Positions 1 through 7,965 of a stretch of DNA of 64,000 nt are shown here, piece after piece. The notes under the pieces are model-generated. The model had not been told where the DNA came from. It saw nothing but the letters and a program-made list of their open reading frames with translations, and made no database searches. The position numbers and the translations under genes are program-made. Location: contig NZ_JASITB010000002.1 of the NCBI RefSeq assembly GCF_030063455.1, positions 310,001 through 374,000 on the forward strand, in the 5' to 3' direction. Every line of letters starts with the position of its first letter. Within the stretch, counting starts at the first letter, position 1. Source of the DNA: Cryobacterium sp. PH31-O1 (lineage in GTDB: Bacteria; Actinomycetota; Actinomycetes; Actinomycetales; Microbacteriaceae).

Positions 1-1
1 C

Positions 2-217
2 GAGGTGCACGAATGGACCCGCCTCGCCGCCTACGCAAGGCAGCACCGCGGCAAGGTGTACTTCGACCAGGGCAACTTCGATGGCGCACTGGCGGACTTC
101 ACCGCGGCCGTGTTTCTGCGCGAGAAAGACGGCGCCGACGCCGACGAACTCGACAGCTCGCTGCTCGCGGTGGCCGTCGTGGAATCGCACATCGCGGCGC
201 GCGGCTTGCCGGCCTGA
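2..217 (+). CDS. C-terminal fragment of a TPR-like protein (partial, cut by window start)
   Basis: The reading frame is open from the first bases and ends at TGA 215-217, so only the last 71 residues are seen. The segment around KVYFDQGNFDGALADFTAAV has the spacing of a tetratricopeptide helix pair (Y/F, G, A-L-A, F), followed by an acidic linker and a helical tail. That suggests a TPR scaffold or regulator, but one weak repeat is thin evidence. The next gene downstream on the same strand starts 179 bp away, with a 92-bp inverted-repeat element in between, so the two are probably not one operon. Confidence 0.55.
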   Translation, partial: EVHEWTRLAAYARQHRGKVYFDQGNFDGALADFTAAVFLREKDGADADELDSSLLAVAVVESHIAARGLPA

Positions 218-228
218 CCTACGCTCGC

Positions 229-320
229 GCATAACTCCTGCAATTTCGCGCAGACCATCGAAACTGGCGCGGAATCATGCGGGACCCGATGTGTTCGACC
301 AGAAATTGCAGGAGTTATGC
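229..320. repeat. 92-bp inverted-repeat element, copy 1
   Basis: The element begins with GCATAACTCCTGCAATTT and ends with its exact reverse complement, an 18-bp terminal inverted repeat. Total length is 92 bp. Copies of the same length occur at 16578-16669 and 60373-60464. The core is largely different between copies, apart from a central stretch at 271-285. It lies between two co-oriented genes and contains no ORF of note. Confidence 0.85.
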
Positions 321-395
321 CCCCATTCCAGCCGGAAAGTAGCCGGCGAACGAGTTCTCGGGCATGCTGTGTTCACCACGAAGGCGAGGTGAACG

Positions 396-1553
396 GTGAC
401 TGATCCTGTGCGGCGTCACGCGGTTTTCACCGCGTCTGCTGCGCTGCTGGTTCTCACGTTGAGCGGATGCAGCGCCGAAGCGCCGCGCGCCACACCGACG
501 ACGTTCACACCGGCCCAATCCATGCCCAGCGACAGTGCAGCTGCGGGACTGACGCCGGTGCATCCGCTCGGCGAACCGGTGGTGATCGCCTCGGGCCTTG
601 CGGCTCCGTGGTCGATTCTGCGACTGCCGGACGGCGCCACGCTCATCAGCGAACGCGACACGACGCTGGTGCGCGAGTTGCTGCCCGACGGAAGCCTGCG
701 GGAGACCGGCACGGTCGAGGCTGCAGAACCCAACGGGGAGGGTGGGCTGCTGGGCCTGGCCTTTCTGGCCGACGAAGCGGCTCCCGGCGGTGACGGCTGG
801 GTCTACGCCTATTTCTCCACGGCGACCGACAACCGCATCGAGCGGATGCCGCTGGCCGGCTCCCCCGGCAGCCACACCCTCGGGGCGCCCACCGTCATTC
901 TCAGCGGCATTCCGCGGGCTGGCAATCACAACGGCGGACGCATCGCGTTCGGCCCGGACGGACTGCTCTACGCGAGCATCGGGGACGCCGGGAACACCGC
1001 CAACGCCCAGGACCTTGACGCTCTCGGGGGCAAGATTCTGCGCCTGACCGCGACCGGTCAGGTACCAGCAGAAAACCCGTTCAACACGCTCGTGTACTCG
1101 TTCGGGCATCGGAACCCGCAGGGCCTGGCCTGGGATTCGCGCGGCCAGCTTTGGGCGAGCGAGTTCGGCCAAAACACCTGGGACGAGCTCAACCGCATCG
1201 TTCCCGGCGGCAACTACGGCTGGCCGCTCGTCGAAGGCCAGGCTGGGGACCCGGCATATCTCGACCCGGAACAGCAGTGGTCGACCGACCAGGCCAGCCC
1301 AAGCGGCATCGCCATCGTGAACGACACCATCTTCATGGCGAGTCTGCGCGGGGAACGATTGTGGAGCATCCCGATCACGGATGCCTCCTCCACCGACACC
1401 CCCACCGAGTGGTTTGTACACAGTTTCGGGCGGTTGCGCGACGTGGTGTCGGGGCCGGCTGGCACACTGTGGTTTGTGAGTAATAACACCGATGGCCGGG
1501 GCTCTCCGGCGGCCGGCGATGATCGGCTCTATCAAGTGAAGGTGGCGCCCTGA
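396..1553 (+). CDS. PQQ-dependent sugar dehydrogenase family lipoprotein
   Basis: This 385-residue protein belongs to the glucose/sorbosone dehydrogenase (GSDH) family, six-bladed beta-propellers that oxidise aldose sugars with PQQ outside the membrane. A lipoprotein signal peptide is visible: VRRH, a hydrophobic stretch, then LSGC with Cys25 as the lipidated residue. Family landmarks include GEGGLLGLAF (about 115), HNGGRIAFGPDGLLY (about 175) and FGHRNPQGLAW (about 235). The start is GTG 396, preceded by AGGTGAAC. Substrate and PQQ use cannot be read from sequence; many actinobacterial members are uncharacterised. Confidence 0.88.
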   Translation: MTDPVRRHAVFTASAALLVLTLSGCSAEAPRATPTTFTPAQSMPSDSAAAGLTPVHPLGEPVVIASGLAAPWSILRLPDGATLISERDTTLVRELLPDGSLRETGTVEAAEPNGEGGLLGLAFLADEAAPGGDGWVYAYFSTATDNRIERMPLAGSPGSHTLGAPTVILSGIPRAGNHNGGRIAFGPDGLLYASIGDAGNTANAQDLDALGGKILRLTATGQVPAENPFNTLVYSFGHRNPQGLAWDSRGQLWASEFGQNTWDELNRIVPGGNYGWPLVEGQAGDPAYLDPEQQWSTDQASPSGIAIVNDTIFMASLRGERLWSIPITDASSTDTPTEWFVHSFGRLRDVVSGPAGTLWFVSNNTDGRGSPAAGDDRLYQVKVAP

Positions 1554-1614
1554 TGATGCATGCCCCCGATCTGGCCCTGGTGGCCGACGGCGACGCAGGA
1601 ACGGCGACTCCCTG

Positions 1615-2109
1615 ATGGCCGACCTCGCCCAGGTGCGCCGGTGGGCTGACGCGCTCATCGTGCTCCACCTCGATCCCAGCTGGTCCTTCGGCTTCGACAA
1701 CGCCAAGAAGCGGGCGGGCCTGTGCAATTTCAGCAAGAAGCACATCACCGTGTCGCGCTACCTCGCCTCGCGGTATTCCGACGACGACGTGCACCAGATT
1801 CTGCTGCACGAGCTGGCTCACGCTCTGGCCGGTCCGCGCGCCGGACACGGTCCGCGGTGGAAGAAAATGGCGCACGACCTCGGCTACGACGGCAAGCGCA
1901 CCCACGACGGTGAGATCGCCAACGAGCTCGCCCCCTGGGTCGGCACCTGCCCCGCCGGGCACACGCACTTTCGATATCGCCAGCCCATCCGCCCCCTGGC
2001 CTGCGGCCTGTGCGCCCGCCGCTTCGACCAGGCGCACGCCATCACCTGGTTGCGTCGCGAGATCACCCCGGCGATCCGACGCCGGGCCGCGGCATCCGCT
2101 GGCCCCTAG
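1615..2109 (+). CDS. SprT-like zinc metalloprotease domain protein
   Basis: The 164-residue protein carries the HExxH zinc site as HELAHA (residues 65-70), followed by GHGPRWKKM, the position of the third ligand in SprT-like proteins. A C-terminal zinc-ribbon-like part has CPAGH (about 111) and CGLC (about 129). The layout matches short bacterial SprT proteins, relatives of the SPRTN proteases that act on DNA-protein crosslinks. The role here is unknown. It starts 61 bp after the sugar dehydrogenase and may be cotranscribed with it. Confidence 0.87.
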   Translation: MADLAQVRRWADALIVLHLDPSWSFGFDNAKKRAGLCNFSKKHITVSRYLASRYSDDDVHQILLHELAHALAGPRAGHGPRWKKMAHDLGYDGKRTHDGEIANELAPWVGTCPAGHTHFRYRQPIRPLACGLCARRFDQAHAITWLRREITPAIRRRAAASAGP

Positions 2110-2127
2110 CGCAGAGCGCGTTCGTAC

Positions 2128-2163
2128 GCACCTGCGTGACTGCGCACCTGCGTGACTGCGCAC
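2128..2163. repeat. 16-bp tandem repeat, 2.25 copies
   Basis: The unit GCACCTGCGTGACTGC is present twice in perfect tandem, followed by a third GCAC. It lies between the SprT gene and the ABC-ATPase remnant and may mark the edge of the rearranged stretch that follows. Confidence 0.8.
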
Positions 2164-2168
2164 AGGGC

Positions 2169-2538
2169 TTAGGCAGACACGCTTTGCTGAACGGTCCCGC
2201 TGGTCATGGCGAGTCGCCCATCGATCATGTGCACGACCGCGTGCATTCGCGGCAGGTGAACCAGCTCGTGGGTCACGAGAAGCGTAGGGGTGTGGAGGTC
2301 GATGGTGAGCTGGAGGATGAGCTCGATGATGCTGGCGCCGCGCTTCTGATCGAGGGCACTCGTCGGCTCGTCAACGAGCAACACGCTGGGGTTGTTCATG
2401 AGGGCGCGAGCGATATTGATTCGTTGACATTGGCCGCCCGATAGCTGATGCCGACGCTTGTGGCCGTGATCGGCCAATCCAACGGCCGCGAGCATCCGGT
2501 CGTGCGCGCGGGCCTGCGCGCCCTCCTCGATCTCGAAC
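2169..2538 (-). pseudogene. 5'-truncated ABC transporter ATPase remnant
   Basis: On the minus strand the frame encodes the second half of an ABC ATPase: signature [15 protein letters not shown], Walker B and D-loop [13 protein letters not shown]-loop LLVTHE. The Walker A motif and the first hundred or so residues are absent. Homology begins near [15 protein letters not shown], at about 2538, exactly where a response-regulator frame on the other strand also begins. A longer minus-strand ORF runs to 2681, but that part is only the shadow of the response regulator. The intact gene was probably a LolD/MacB-type ATPase; without Walker A it cannot hydrolyse ATP. Confidence 0.75.
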
Positions 2539-2862
2539 AGTGGATACCTCCTGAAGGACGCGCCTCCGCACGAACTCATTGCGGCCGTGCGGGCTGCTGC
2601 TGCCGGCGAGAGCGCCCTCGCTCCCGTCATCGCGAGTCGGCTGCTCAATCGCATGCGCGCACCCCAGATCAGTCTGAGCAAGCGAGAAATTCAAGTCCTC
2701 GAACTCGTCGCGATGGGCCTGCCCAATACCCAGATCTCGGCCGCACTCTTCGTGACCGAAACCACCGTGAAGTCGCACCTCGTGCACATTTTTTCCAAGC
2801 TTGACGTGTCGTCTCGTACCGCAGCGGTGTCCGCTGCGCGCCGCCTGGGCATCGTTCGCTAG
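2539..2862 (+). pseudogene. 5'-truncated NarL/LuxR-family response regulator remnant
   Basis: From about 2539 the frame reads [23 protein letters not shown], the last strand-helix of a NarL-type receiver domain, then a linker and a complete Lux[56 protein letters not shown]. The phosphoacceptor half of the receiver is missing and there is no convincing start, though ATG 2587 could allow expression of a free HTH domain. LuxR regulators often flank LolD-type ABC genes, so the two remnants may come from one lost locus joined by inversion and deletion. Confidence 0.75.
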
Positions 2863-2897
2863 CCGGCAACGGCCTCTCGCGAACGGCCTCGTTCCGC

Positions 2898-4163
2898 TCA
2901 GTGCGTGTCGTAGCGGGCGAGGGCGTCGGCATCCGTTGCATGGGTCATCGCACGGCGGGCGGTGTCGAGGGCGGTCACCGGGTCGGCCTCAGCCACGGCG
3001 AGCGCCAACTGGCGTTCGGCCTCGGCCAAGCGCGTGCGGGCTGCGGCCTGCACCCGACTGCGATGGGCGGCGACAAAGTCGTGGGTGACGGTGATCTGGC
3101 TGCGCGCGGTGAGCAGCGCGCCGGCCAGGGCGGTGCGGGCATTGTCAAGGCGCAGCTGGCGGTTGCGCGCCTCAGAGCGCATGCTGTCCAGCCCGTTCAT
3201 CGCCGCTTCCAAAGCCGCAAGATCCGCAGCCGGGTCGCTCGTGCGTCCGGGCTCCCGCAAAGACGCCTGCACCGAAGCGGCTTCGGTGATGACCTGGTTG
3301 AGCGACGCGCTCGCGCCGGATTCCTCGTGACCATCGCGCAGGGCGCGAGCTTCGGCGAGTTCGGCGCCGGCAGCGTCCAGTGCCTGCTGCAGGTTGGCAA
3401 AGCCGCGATGCAGCTGATCTTCGCCAGTTTCGATCGCATCGAGCAGCTGCGTGGCCTGGAACAGGGCGTGCTCTGCGGCCTGCAACTGTTCGCCGACCGG
3501 CTCAGCGGATGCCGCGTCGAGGCGCGCCGCCGCAGCATCGGCACTCGCCCGGGCCGCGTCCAGAGCCGTGCGGGCCCGGCCGACGTTGCCACTGATCGGC
3601 GCGAGCGCTGCCGAAGAATAGCTCAGGCCCAGCCGGGTGAGGGTGCTCGCACCGCCCGCGACCCGGTCAACCACCCGATCGAGTCGGCGGCGCAGTTCGT
3701 CGAGCTGCTGCGGGGCGTTGCGCTCCACGCCGCGCTTGGCCGTGAAATCGCGTGCCTGGCTGGTCAGGCGGCTGGTCGCCTCGTCGGCGAGCTGCACAAT
3801 TTGCTGGTTCCAGCGGGTGCGTTCGGCAGCGCTGTCTGGCACGGCATCGTCAAGTTTCTGCTGCAGTGCGAAGGCGTCGCTGAGCTGCCGCCTGGAGGTA
3901 GCGAGCGCCGCCGCAAACTCCCGCGTCGACGATTCTCCGAACTGCGCGATCGCGAAACTGAGTTCGTCGGTCGCGTCCTGCACGAGGTCGTCGGCGCGAA
4001 CCAAGCTGCTCGCCGCGCTGCGCTCCAGTTCGGTGGCCGCCGCGCTCACCTGCCCGAGCCTGGCCCTGGTACGCCGCCGCGAGGCAGTCACCAGCGCCCA
4101 GACTCCGGCCACAACGAGGCCGATAACGATGACCGAGGGTACCCACCAGAGATCGCCATTCAT
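2898..4163 (-). CDS. Membrane-anchored coiled-coil protein (like the C-terminal half of TPM-domain proteins)
   Basis: The 421-residue protein starts with a short tail and one membrane segment (about 8-27, WWVPSVIVIGLVVAGVWALV), then a basic stretch RRRTRAR. The remainder is an almost uninterrupted alanine-, glutamate- and arginine-rich helical region, so it should be a cytoplasmic coiled coil tethered at its N-terminus. The order and the RWNQQI and KRGVERNAPQQLDELRRRL segments resemble the part after the TPM domain in longer actinobacterial membrane proteins. The TPM domain itself is absent. No enzymatic motif is seen. It is separated from the remnant regulator at 2862 and transcribed toward it. 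Confidence 0.75.
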   Translation of the reverse strand: MNGDLWWVPSVIVIGLVVAGVWALVTASRRRTRARLGQVSAAATELERSAASSLVRADDLVQDATDELSFAIAQFGESSTREFAAALATSRRQLSDAFALQQKLDDAVPDSAAERTRWNQQIVQLADEATSRLTSQARDFTAKRGVERNAPQQLDELRRRLDRVVDRVAGGASTLTRLGLSYSSAALAPISGNVGRARTALDAARASADAAAARLDAASAEPVGEQLQAAEHALFQATQLLDAIETGEDQLHRGFANLQQALDAAGAELAEARALRDGHEESGASASLNQVITEAASVQASLREPGRTSDPAADLAALEAAMNGLDSMRSEARNRQLRLDNARTALAGALLTARSQITVTHDFVAAHRSRVQAAARTRLAEAERQLALAVAEADPVTALDTARRAMTHATDADALARYDTH

Positions 4164-4200
4164 GGGCTTGAGTCTAATAAGGGATTGCTGACCGAACGCT

Positions 4201-4641
4201 CTACCGGTCGTCAGCGGAGGGCCGGCGCATCTGCTGCCGGATCATCTCGAAGTCGTGCCGCGAGATCTCCAGCACACCGCGGCGCAGTTGAAAACCCCAG
4301 TCCGGGTTGCCGCGGGTCAGTTGCAGTACCGACAACAGCGGGCGGATGCTGGTGGGCCAGGCATCCAGGTCGTAGTCGGCCCGGCGCCGCCACGGCCGCC
4401 ACGCGCTTCCGGGGTCGCCCACCTGATAGGCGTAGGCATCCGCTATGCGACCGATTGCGGTGAATTCCTTGAGCGGATCACCCTCGATCGCGGTCTTCGG
4501 CGAGTAGTAGACGATGCCGTCGGCCTCACCCATCTGCGCGATCACGTCGCCGGCACCGCGATTGGCGCGGGCGATGCCCAGATCGACCCCGCGCAGCACG
4601 TGCTCGCGGTGCACAACGCCGAGCCAGAACCGAATTGCCAC
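4201..4641 (-). CDS. EVE domain-containing protein
   Basis: This 146-residue protein looks like a stand-alone EVE domain, a PUA-fold module that binds modified bases in DNA or RNA. Typical segments are the N-terminal MAIRFWLGVVHREHVLRG, GEADGIVYYSPKT, FTAIGRIADAYAYQVGD, WRRRADYD and the C-terminal GFQLRRGVLEISRHDFEMIRQQM. Length and motif order match the short form common in Actinobacteria. It ends 37 bp from the start of the coiled-coil gene and has the same orientation. Its ligand is not known. Confidence 0.82.
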   Translation of the reverse strand: MAIRFWLGVVHREHVLRGVDLGIARANRGAGDVIAQMGEADGIVYYSPKTAIEGDPLKEFTAIGRIADAYAYQVGDPGSAWRPWRRRADYDLDAWPTSIRPLLSVLQLTRGNPDWGFQLRRGVLEISRHDFEMIRQQMRRPSADDR

Positions 4642-4698
4642 CCTTCATTTGTACTGCATCCAGTTGTACTGCAGACCACCGTCAACCAGACTGGGCAG

Positions 4699-5226
4699 AT
4701 GCGCGTACTGCTCAAAGAGATTCTCGACTGCACACCCGATGCCGCCTGGCATGCCATTCACAGCCCCGCAGTCTTTCGGGAGGTGATGAGCCCGTTCATG
4801 GTGGCCGAATCGCTCGAAGCCGACGGGTTTCCCACCCGGTGGGAGCCCGGCGAACACCCCGCCGTGTTCAGCGCCCTCGGCCTCGTACCGATGGGAACCC
4901 AGATCATTCGGCTCGCCAACTCGACCCACCGGCCCGACGGTGTGCGCATCGTGCGTGATACCGGCCGCGGTGTGTCCGGGGCGCTCGGAGCCGTCACCCT
5001 GTGGGACCACCGCATGGCCATCGCGCCCGATCCGGCCGGAACGGGCAAAACGCTCTACCGCGACCAGCTCATCTTTCGCGGCCGCCCGGCGAGCCTCGCG
5101 CTTTGGCCGACCTTCTGGGCGTTTTGGCAGTGGCGCATGCTGCGCCTCAAACGCCTCGCGCCCACCTGGCAGCACGACACTGGCATCGACGACCCCAGTT
5201 TTGTGCCGCCCGCGGCGGTAGCGTAG
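4699..5226 (+). CDS. Conserved protein of unknown function, SRPBCC-like
   Basis: The 175-residue product starts MRVLLKEILDCTPDAAWHAIHSPAVFREVMSPF, the pattern of a ligand-binding SRPBCC/START-like domain (strand, then two short helices with an FREVMSP-type turn). Later segments such as VTLWDHRMAIAPDP and YRDQLIFRGRPASLALWPTFWAFWQWRMLRLK fit the long C-terminal helix of that fold. The frame is open much further upstream, but that part is only the complement of the EVE gene, so ATG 4699 is chosen. It sits 5 bp before the DUF1684 gene and is probably cotranscribed with it. No function can be assigned. Confidence 0.65.
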   Translation: MRVLLKEILDCTPDAAWHAIHSPAVFREVMSPFMVAESLEADGFPTRWEPGEHPAVFSALGLVPMGTQIIRLANSTHRPDGVRIVRDTGRGVSGALGAVTLWDHRMAIAPDPAGTGKTLYRDQLIFRGRPASLALWPTFWAFWQWRMLRLKRLAPTWQHDTGIDDPSFVPPAAVA

Positions 5227-5231
5227 CCCGT

Positions 5232-5870
5232 ATGAGTTCTTCCCTCGGAGCCTTGCAGATCGCCGACTGGCGTCGTCGAGTCACCGGACTGTACGCGGGG
5301 GTGCGTCAGCTGAGCGCGAGCAGTCCGCAGAGCGGGCACGAATTGTGGCGGTCGGGGCGAGATGAACTGTTCGCCGGGCATCCGTCGTCGCCGTTGCTGC
5401 CCGACGACCGTTCGGCGTTTACCGGGCTGTCGGTCGCCGCCTACGACCCCGACTGGCGGTTCGAGGCCGAGGTGCACCGGGCCGAACAGCCCTATCGGCT
5501 GAACGTGGAGACCGGAACCGACGGCACCGTAACGTTCGATCTGGTGGGAACCGTGCGACTGCCCTACCTGGGCTCTCTCGACGTGTGGCGCCTCGCGAGC
5601 TACGGCGGCGGACTGTTCCTTCCACTGAAAGACGCTCTGGCCGGCAAAAACGATGGAACCTACGGCGGCGGACGCTACCTGCTCGACACTATTAAAGGCG
5701 CCGACCTCGGCCCTGGTGTCGGCGACGACAGTGTCATTCTCGATTTCAACTTCGCCTACAACCCCTCCTGCGCCTACGACCCGATGTGGGCCTGCCCGCT
5801 GCCGCAGAGCGGCAATATCATCAACGTCGAGGTGCCCGTCGGCGAGCTGTACCACGGCGACCACTCCTAA
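5232..5870 (+). CDS. DUF1684 domain-containing protein
   Basis: The 212-residue protein has the hallmark DUF1684 C-terminal block YGGGRYLLDTIKGADLG, followed by DFNFAYNPSCAYDPMWACPLPQ and NIINVEVPVGE. The N-terminal half has the WRRRVTGLYAGVR and RDELFAGHPSSPL segments also typical of the family. No signal peptide is seen, so it is probably cytoplasmic. The biochemical role of the family is not established. ATG 5232 follows the previous stop by only a few bases. The gene ends at a 392-bp gap. Confidence 0.85.
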   Translation: MSSSLGALQIADWRRRVTGLYAGVRQLSASSPQSGHELWRSGRDELFAGHPSSPLLPDDRSAFTGLSVAAYDPDWRFEAEVHRAEQPYRLNVETGTDGTVTFDLVGTVRLPYLGSLDVWRLASYGGGLFLPLKDALAGKNDGTYGGGRYLLDTIKGADLGPGVGDDSVILDFNFAYNPSCAYDPMWACPLPQSGNIINVEVPVGELYHGDHS

Positions 5871-6262
5871 CTAGCGGGGTGGCCGTTCATAACTGCGGAC
5901 ATTCTTCCAGATTCACCCGTTTCAAGCCCACGGCGCCCCAAATATCCAATAATTTCCGCGGTTCGGTACGGGCCTCCAGGTAGCACGCGTGAAGACGGGG
6001 CAGATGCCGCCGAACCCAGCCGATTTGACAGCATCCGCTAGAGTGAGAGTACTTGTGAGTGCGTAGTTGCGCTCGCTGCGTCGTAGAACGCCCTCTTCTC
6101 TATCCGGCGGCCCACCAGGGCTAGCCTGATTTTTCGAATGAATCATTCTTACGGCGAACGGATGTGCCCCTCGGCACCTTCGCCATGTGAATCCTCCTGG
6201 TTTGATTGCCGCAGCGCGGTAAACCGAACGGGCGAGGAGACTGATGCCCGAAAGGCACCACT
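5871..6262. other. Intergenic region / probable long 5' leader of the DEAD-box helicase
   Basis: This 392-bp gap between DUF1684 and the helicase is locally AT-richer around 5880-6010 and 6125-6160. No tRNA or named riboswitch is recognised. It contains two short frames with strong ribosome-binding sites: one on the minus strand (6121-6186) and one on the plus strand overlapping the helicase start (6244-6309). A long untranslated leader upstream of an RNA helicase would fit cold- or growth-responsive post-transcriptional control, but that is inference. Confidence 0.5.
6121..6186 (-). CDS. Possible small basic protein (21 aa) with a perfect Shine-Dalgarno
   Basis: On the minus strand the sequence AGGAGGATTCAC lies directly before ATG 6186, an ideal ribosome-binding site at ideal spacing. 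The frame reads MAKVPRGTSVRRKNDSFEKSG and stops at TAG 6121-6123. The product is small, basic and hydrophilic, like many tiny ribosome-associated proteins, but I do not recognise its family. It is divergent from the helicase and lies inside its probable leader. The evidence is the ribosome-binding site plus a plausible composition only. Confidence 0.4.
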   Translation of the reverse strand: MAKVPRGTSVRRKNDSFEKSG

Positions 6263-6309
6263 TTGTCTACAACTTTCAGCGCGCTCGGCGTGCCGACACC
6301 CCTCGTTAA
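6244..6309 (+). CDS. Possible leader ORF overlapping the helicase start (21 aa)
   Basis: ATG 6244 is preceded by GAGGAGACTG, a much better ribosome-binding site than the one in front of the helicase TTG start. The frame runs through the helicase start codon in the +1 frame and stops at TAA 6307-6309. It could be a translated leader coupling ribosome flow to the helicase, or mark a one-base frameshift such that the true helicase start is ATG 6244. Confidence 0.3.
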   Translation: MPERHHFVYNFQRARRADTPR

Positions 6310-7861
6310 GGTTCTCTCGTCCCAGGGAATCGATAGCGCCTTCCCCATTCAGGTCGATACCCTTCCTGACACCCTGAACGGTCGGGACGTGCTCGGCCGC
6401 GGCAAGACCGGCTCGGGTAAGACGCTCGCGTTCGCGATTCCGATGGTGTCGCGTCTTGGCGGCAACCTGGCCGGCGGCAAGCGTCGCCCTGGGCGCCCGC
6501 TCGGCCTCATCCTCGCGCCGACCCGCGAGCTCGCCACGCAGATCACCAACGCCATCACCCCGCTCGCCGAGGCCTACGGCCTCAATACGACCACCATCTT
6601 CGGCGGTGTGTCGCAGGGACGTCAGGTCGCCGCCCTCAAGGCCGGCGTCGATATCGTCGTGGCCTGCCCCGGCCGCCTCGAGGACCTCATGAAGCAGGGC
6701 TTCGTGAACCTCGACACCGTCGAGATCACCGTTCTCGACGAGGCCGACCACATGGCCGACCTCGGCTTTCTGCCCGTTGTCACCCGCATCCTCGACAAGA
6801 CGCCGGGCAACGGCCAGCGCATGCTGTTCTCCGCCACGCTCGACAACGGCGTTGACAAGATCGTCAAGCGCTTTCTGCACGACCCGGTGATGCACTCGGT
6901 CGACGAGGCCAACAGCCACGTCTCGGCCATGACCCACCACGTGTTCGAAGTTTCTGGCGTCGACGCGAAGAAGGAACTCGTGCAGAAGCTCGCGAGCGGC
7001 TCCGGCCGTCGCATCCTCTTCATGCGCACCAAGCACCAGGCCAAGAAGCTCGCCAAGAGCCTCACCGACGCCGGCATCCCCTCCGTCGACCTGCACGGAA
7101 ACCTGTCGCAGGTAGCCCGTGACCGCAACCTCGCTGCCTTCAGCGCCGGCACCGTCAAGGTTCTCGTCGCAACGGATGTCGCCGCTCGCGGCGTGCACGT
7201 GGACGACATCGAACTCGTCATCCACGTCGACCCGCCGGCCGAGCACAAGGCCTACCTGCACCGATCGGGCCGAACCGCCCGGGCTGGCAGCGCCGGTGAC
7301 GTCGTCACCGTGGTATTGCCAGAGCAGAAGCGCGACACCGATGCCCTGTTGCGCAAGGCCGCCATCAAGGTGACCCCGCAGCGCGTGGATTCTTCCTCCC
7401 CCGCCGTCGACGCGCTCGTCGGCGATATCGCCGCCTATGTCAAGCCGGCTCCCCGGGTCGAGGCGCCGCAGCAGCAGCGCCAGTCGCAGGGCGGTCGCTC
7501 GCAGGGTGGCCGTTCGCAGGGTGGCCGTTCGCAGGGTGAGCGCAGTGGTCGCCCCAGCCGTGACGGTGATTCCAGCCGTGGCGGTCGCGATGCCGGCGCA
7601 AGCCGTGACGGAGCCCGCCAGGGTGCCCGCACGGAGCGCACCGACGGCGGCCGCGGCCGTAGCAGCGACTCGGCTTCGGCCGGTGGCGTCCGTCGCGAGC
7701 GGTCCGGTCGTCCGGCCGGCGCCGCCAGCGCGCCCCGCACGGGTTCGGCCGCCGGCCGTTCCGGCGGACCCCGCGTGGGCAGCCTCCAGGTCGGCGGACT
7801 CGTTCGCGGTCCACGCGAGGGTGGAGCCGGCCGTTCGGCTCCGCGCCGCTCGCAGGGCTGA
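6263..7861 (+). CDS. DEAD-box ATP-dependent RNA helicase with RGG-like tail
   Basis: This 532-residue DEAD-box helicase has a Q-motif region (FPIQ, 27-30), Walker A GRGKTGSGKT (45-54), PTRELA, the DEAD box (about 159-162, VLDEADHM), SAT (FSATLD), and the second RecA domain with ATDVAARGVHVDDIELVIHVDPP and HRSGRTARAG. The last 130 residues or so are low complexity, starting with tandem QGGRS repeats encoded by 15-bp DNA repeats near 7488-7550. It probably unwinds structured mRNA or rRNA. The start is TTG 6263 with AAAGG upstream; see the competing ATG 6244. It is monocistronic, ending at a hairpin at 7892. Confidence 0.92.
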   Translation: MSTTFSALGVPTPLVKVLSSQGIDSAFPIQVDTLPDTLNGRDVLGRGKTGSGKTLAFAIPMVSRLGGNLAGGKRRPGRPLGLILAPTRELATQITNAITPLAEAYGLNTTTIFGGVSQGRQVAALKAGVDIVVACPGRLEDLMKQGFVNLDTVEITVLDEADHMADLGFLPVVTRILDKTPGNGQRMLFSATLDNGVDKIVKRFLHDPVMHSVDEANSHVSAMTHHVFEVSGVDAKKELVQKLASGSGRRILFMRTKHQAKKLAKSLTDAGIPSVDLHGNLSQVARDRNLAAFSAGTVKVLVATDVAARGVHVDDIELVIHVDPPAEHKAYLHRSGRTARAGSAGDVVTVVLPEQKRDTDALLRKAAIKVTPQRVDSSSPAVDALVGDIAAYVKPAPRVEAPQQQRQSQGGRSQGGRSQGGRSQGERSGRPSRDGDSSRGGRDAGASRDGARQGARTERTDGGRGRSSDSASAGGVRRERSGRPAGAASAPRTGSAAGRSGGPRVGSLQVGGLVRGPREGGAGRSAPRRSQG

Positions 7862-7891
7862 GCCACCAGCATCCGCTTGAACCAGCCGTGA

Positions 7892-7923
7892 AATGGGTCG
7901 GTCTCCCCTGAGGCCGGCCCATT
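7892..7923 (+). terminator. Hairpin after the helicase gene
   Basis: AATGGGTCGG pairs with CCGGCCCATT across a 12-nt loop with a single G-U pair. It lies 30 bp after the helicase stop. The U-tract is weak. Confidence 0.5.
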
Positions 7924-7965
7924 GCTGTGTTCGGGACCACCCGCAAACACGGTTAGTGTGAAATC

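Noticed and set aside
315..1748. Long minus-strand frame opposite the sugar dehydrogenase
   Set aside because: A high-GC shadow frame rich in Arg/Pro with no recognisable domain; the plus strand carries a complete family protein.
4255..4698. N-terminal extension of the SRPBCC-like protein
   Set aside because: This is the opposite strand of the EVE-domain gene, which has clear family motifs.
7488..7550. Tandem 15-bp repeats inside the helicase gene
   Set aside because: They encode the QGGRS repeats of the RGG-like tail and are explained by the protein.
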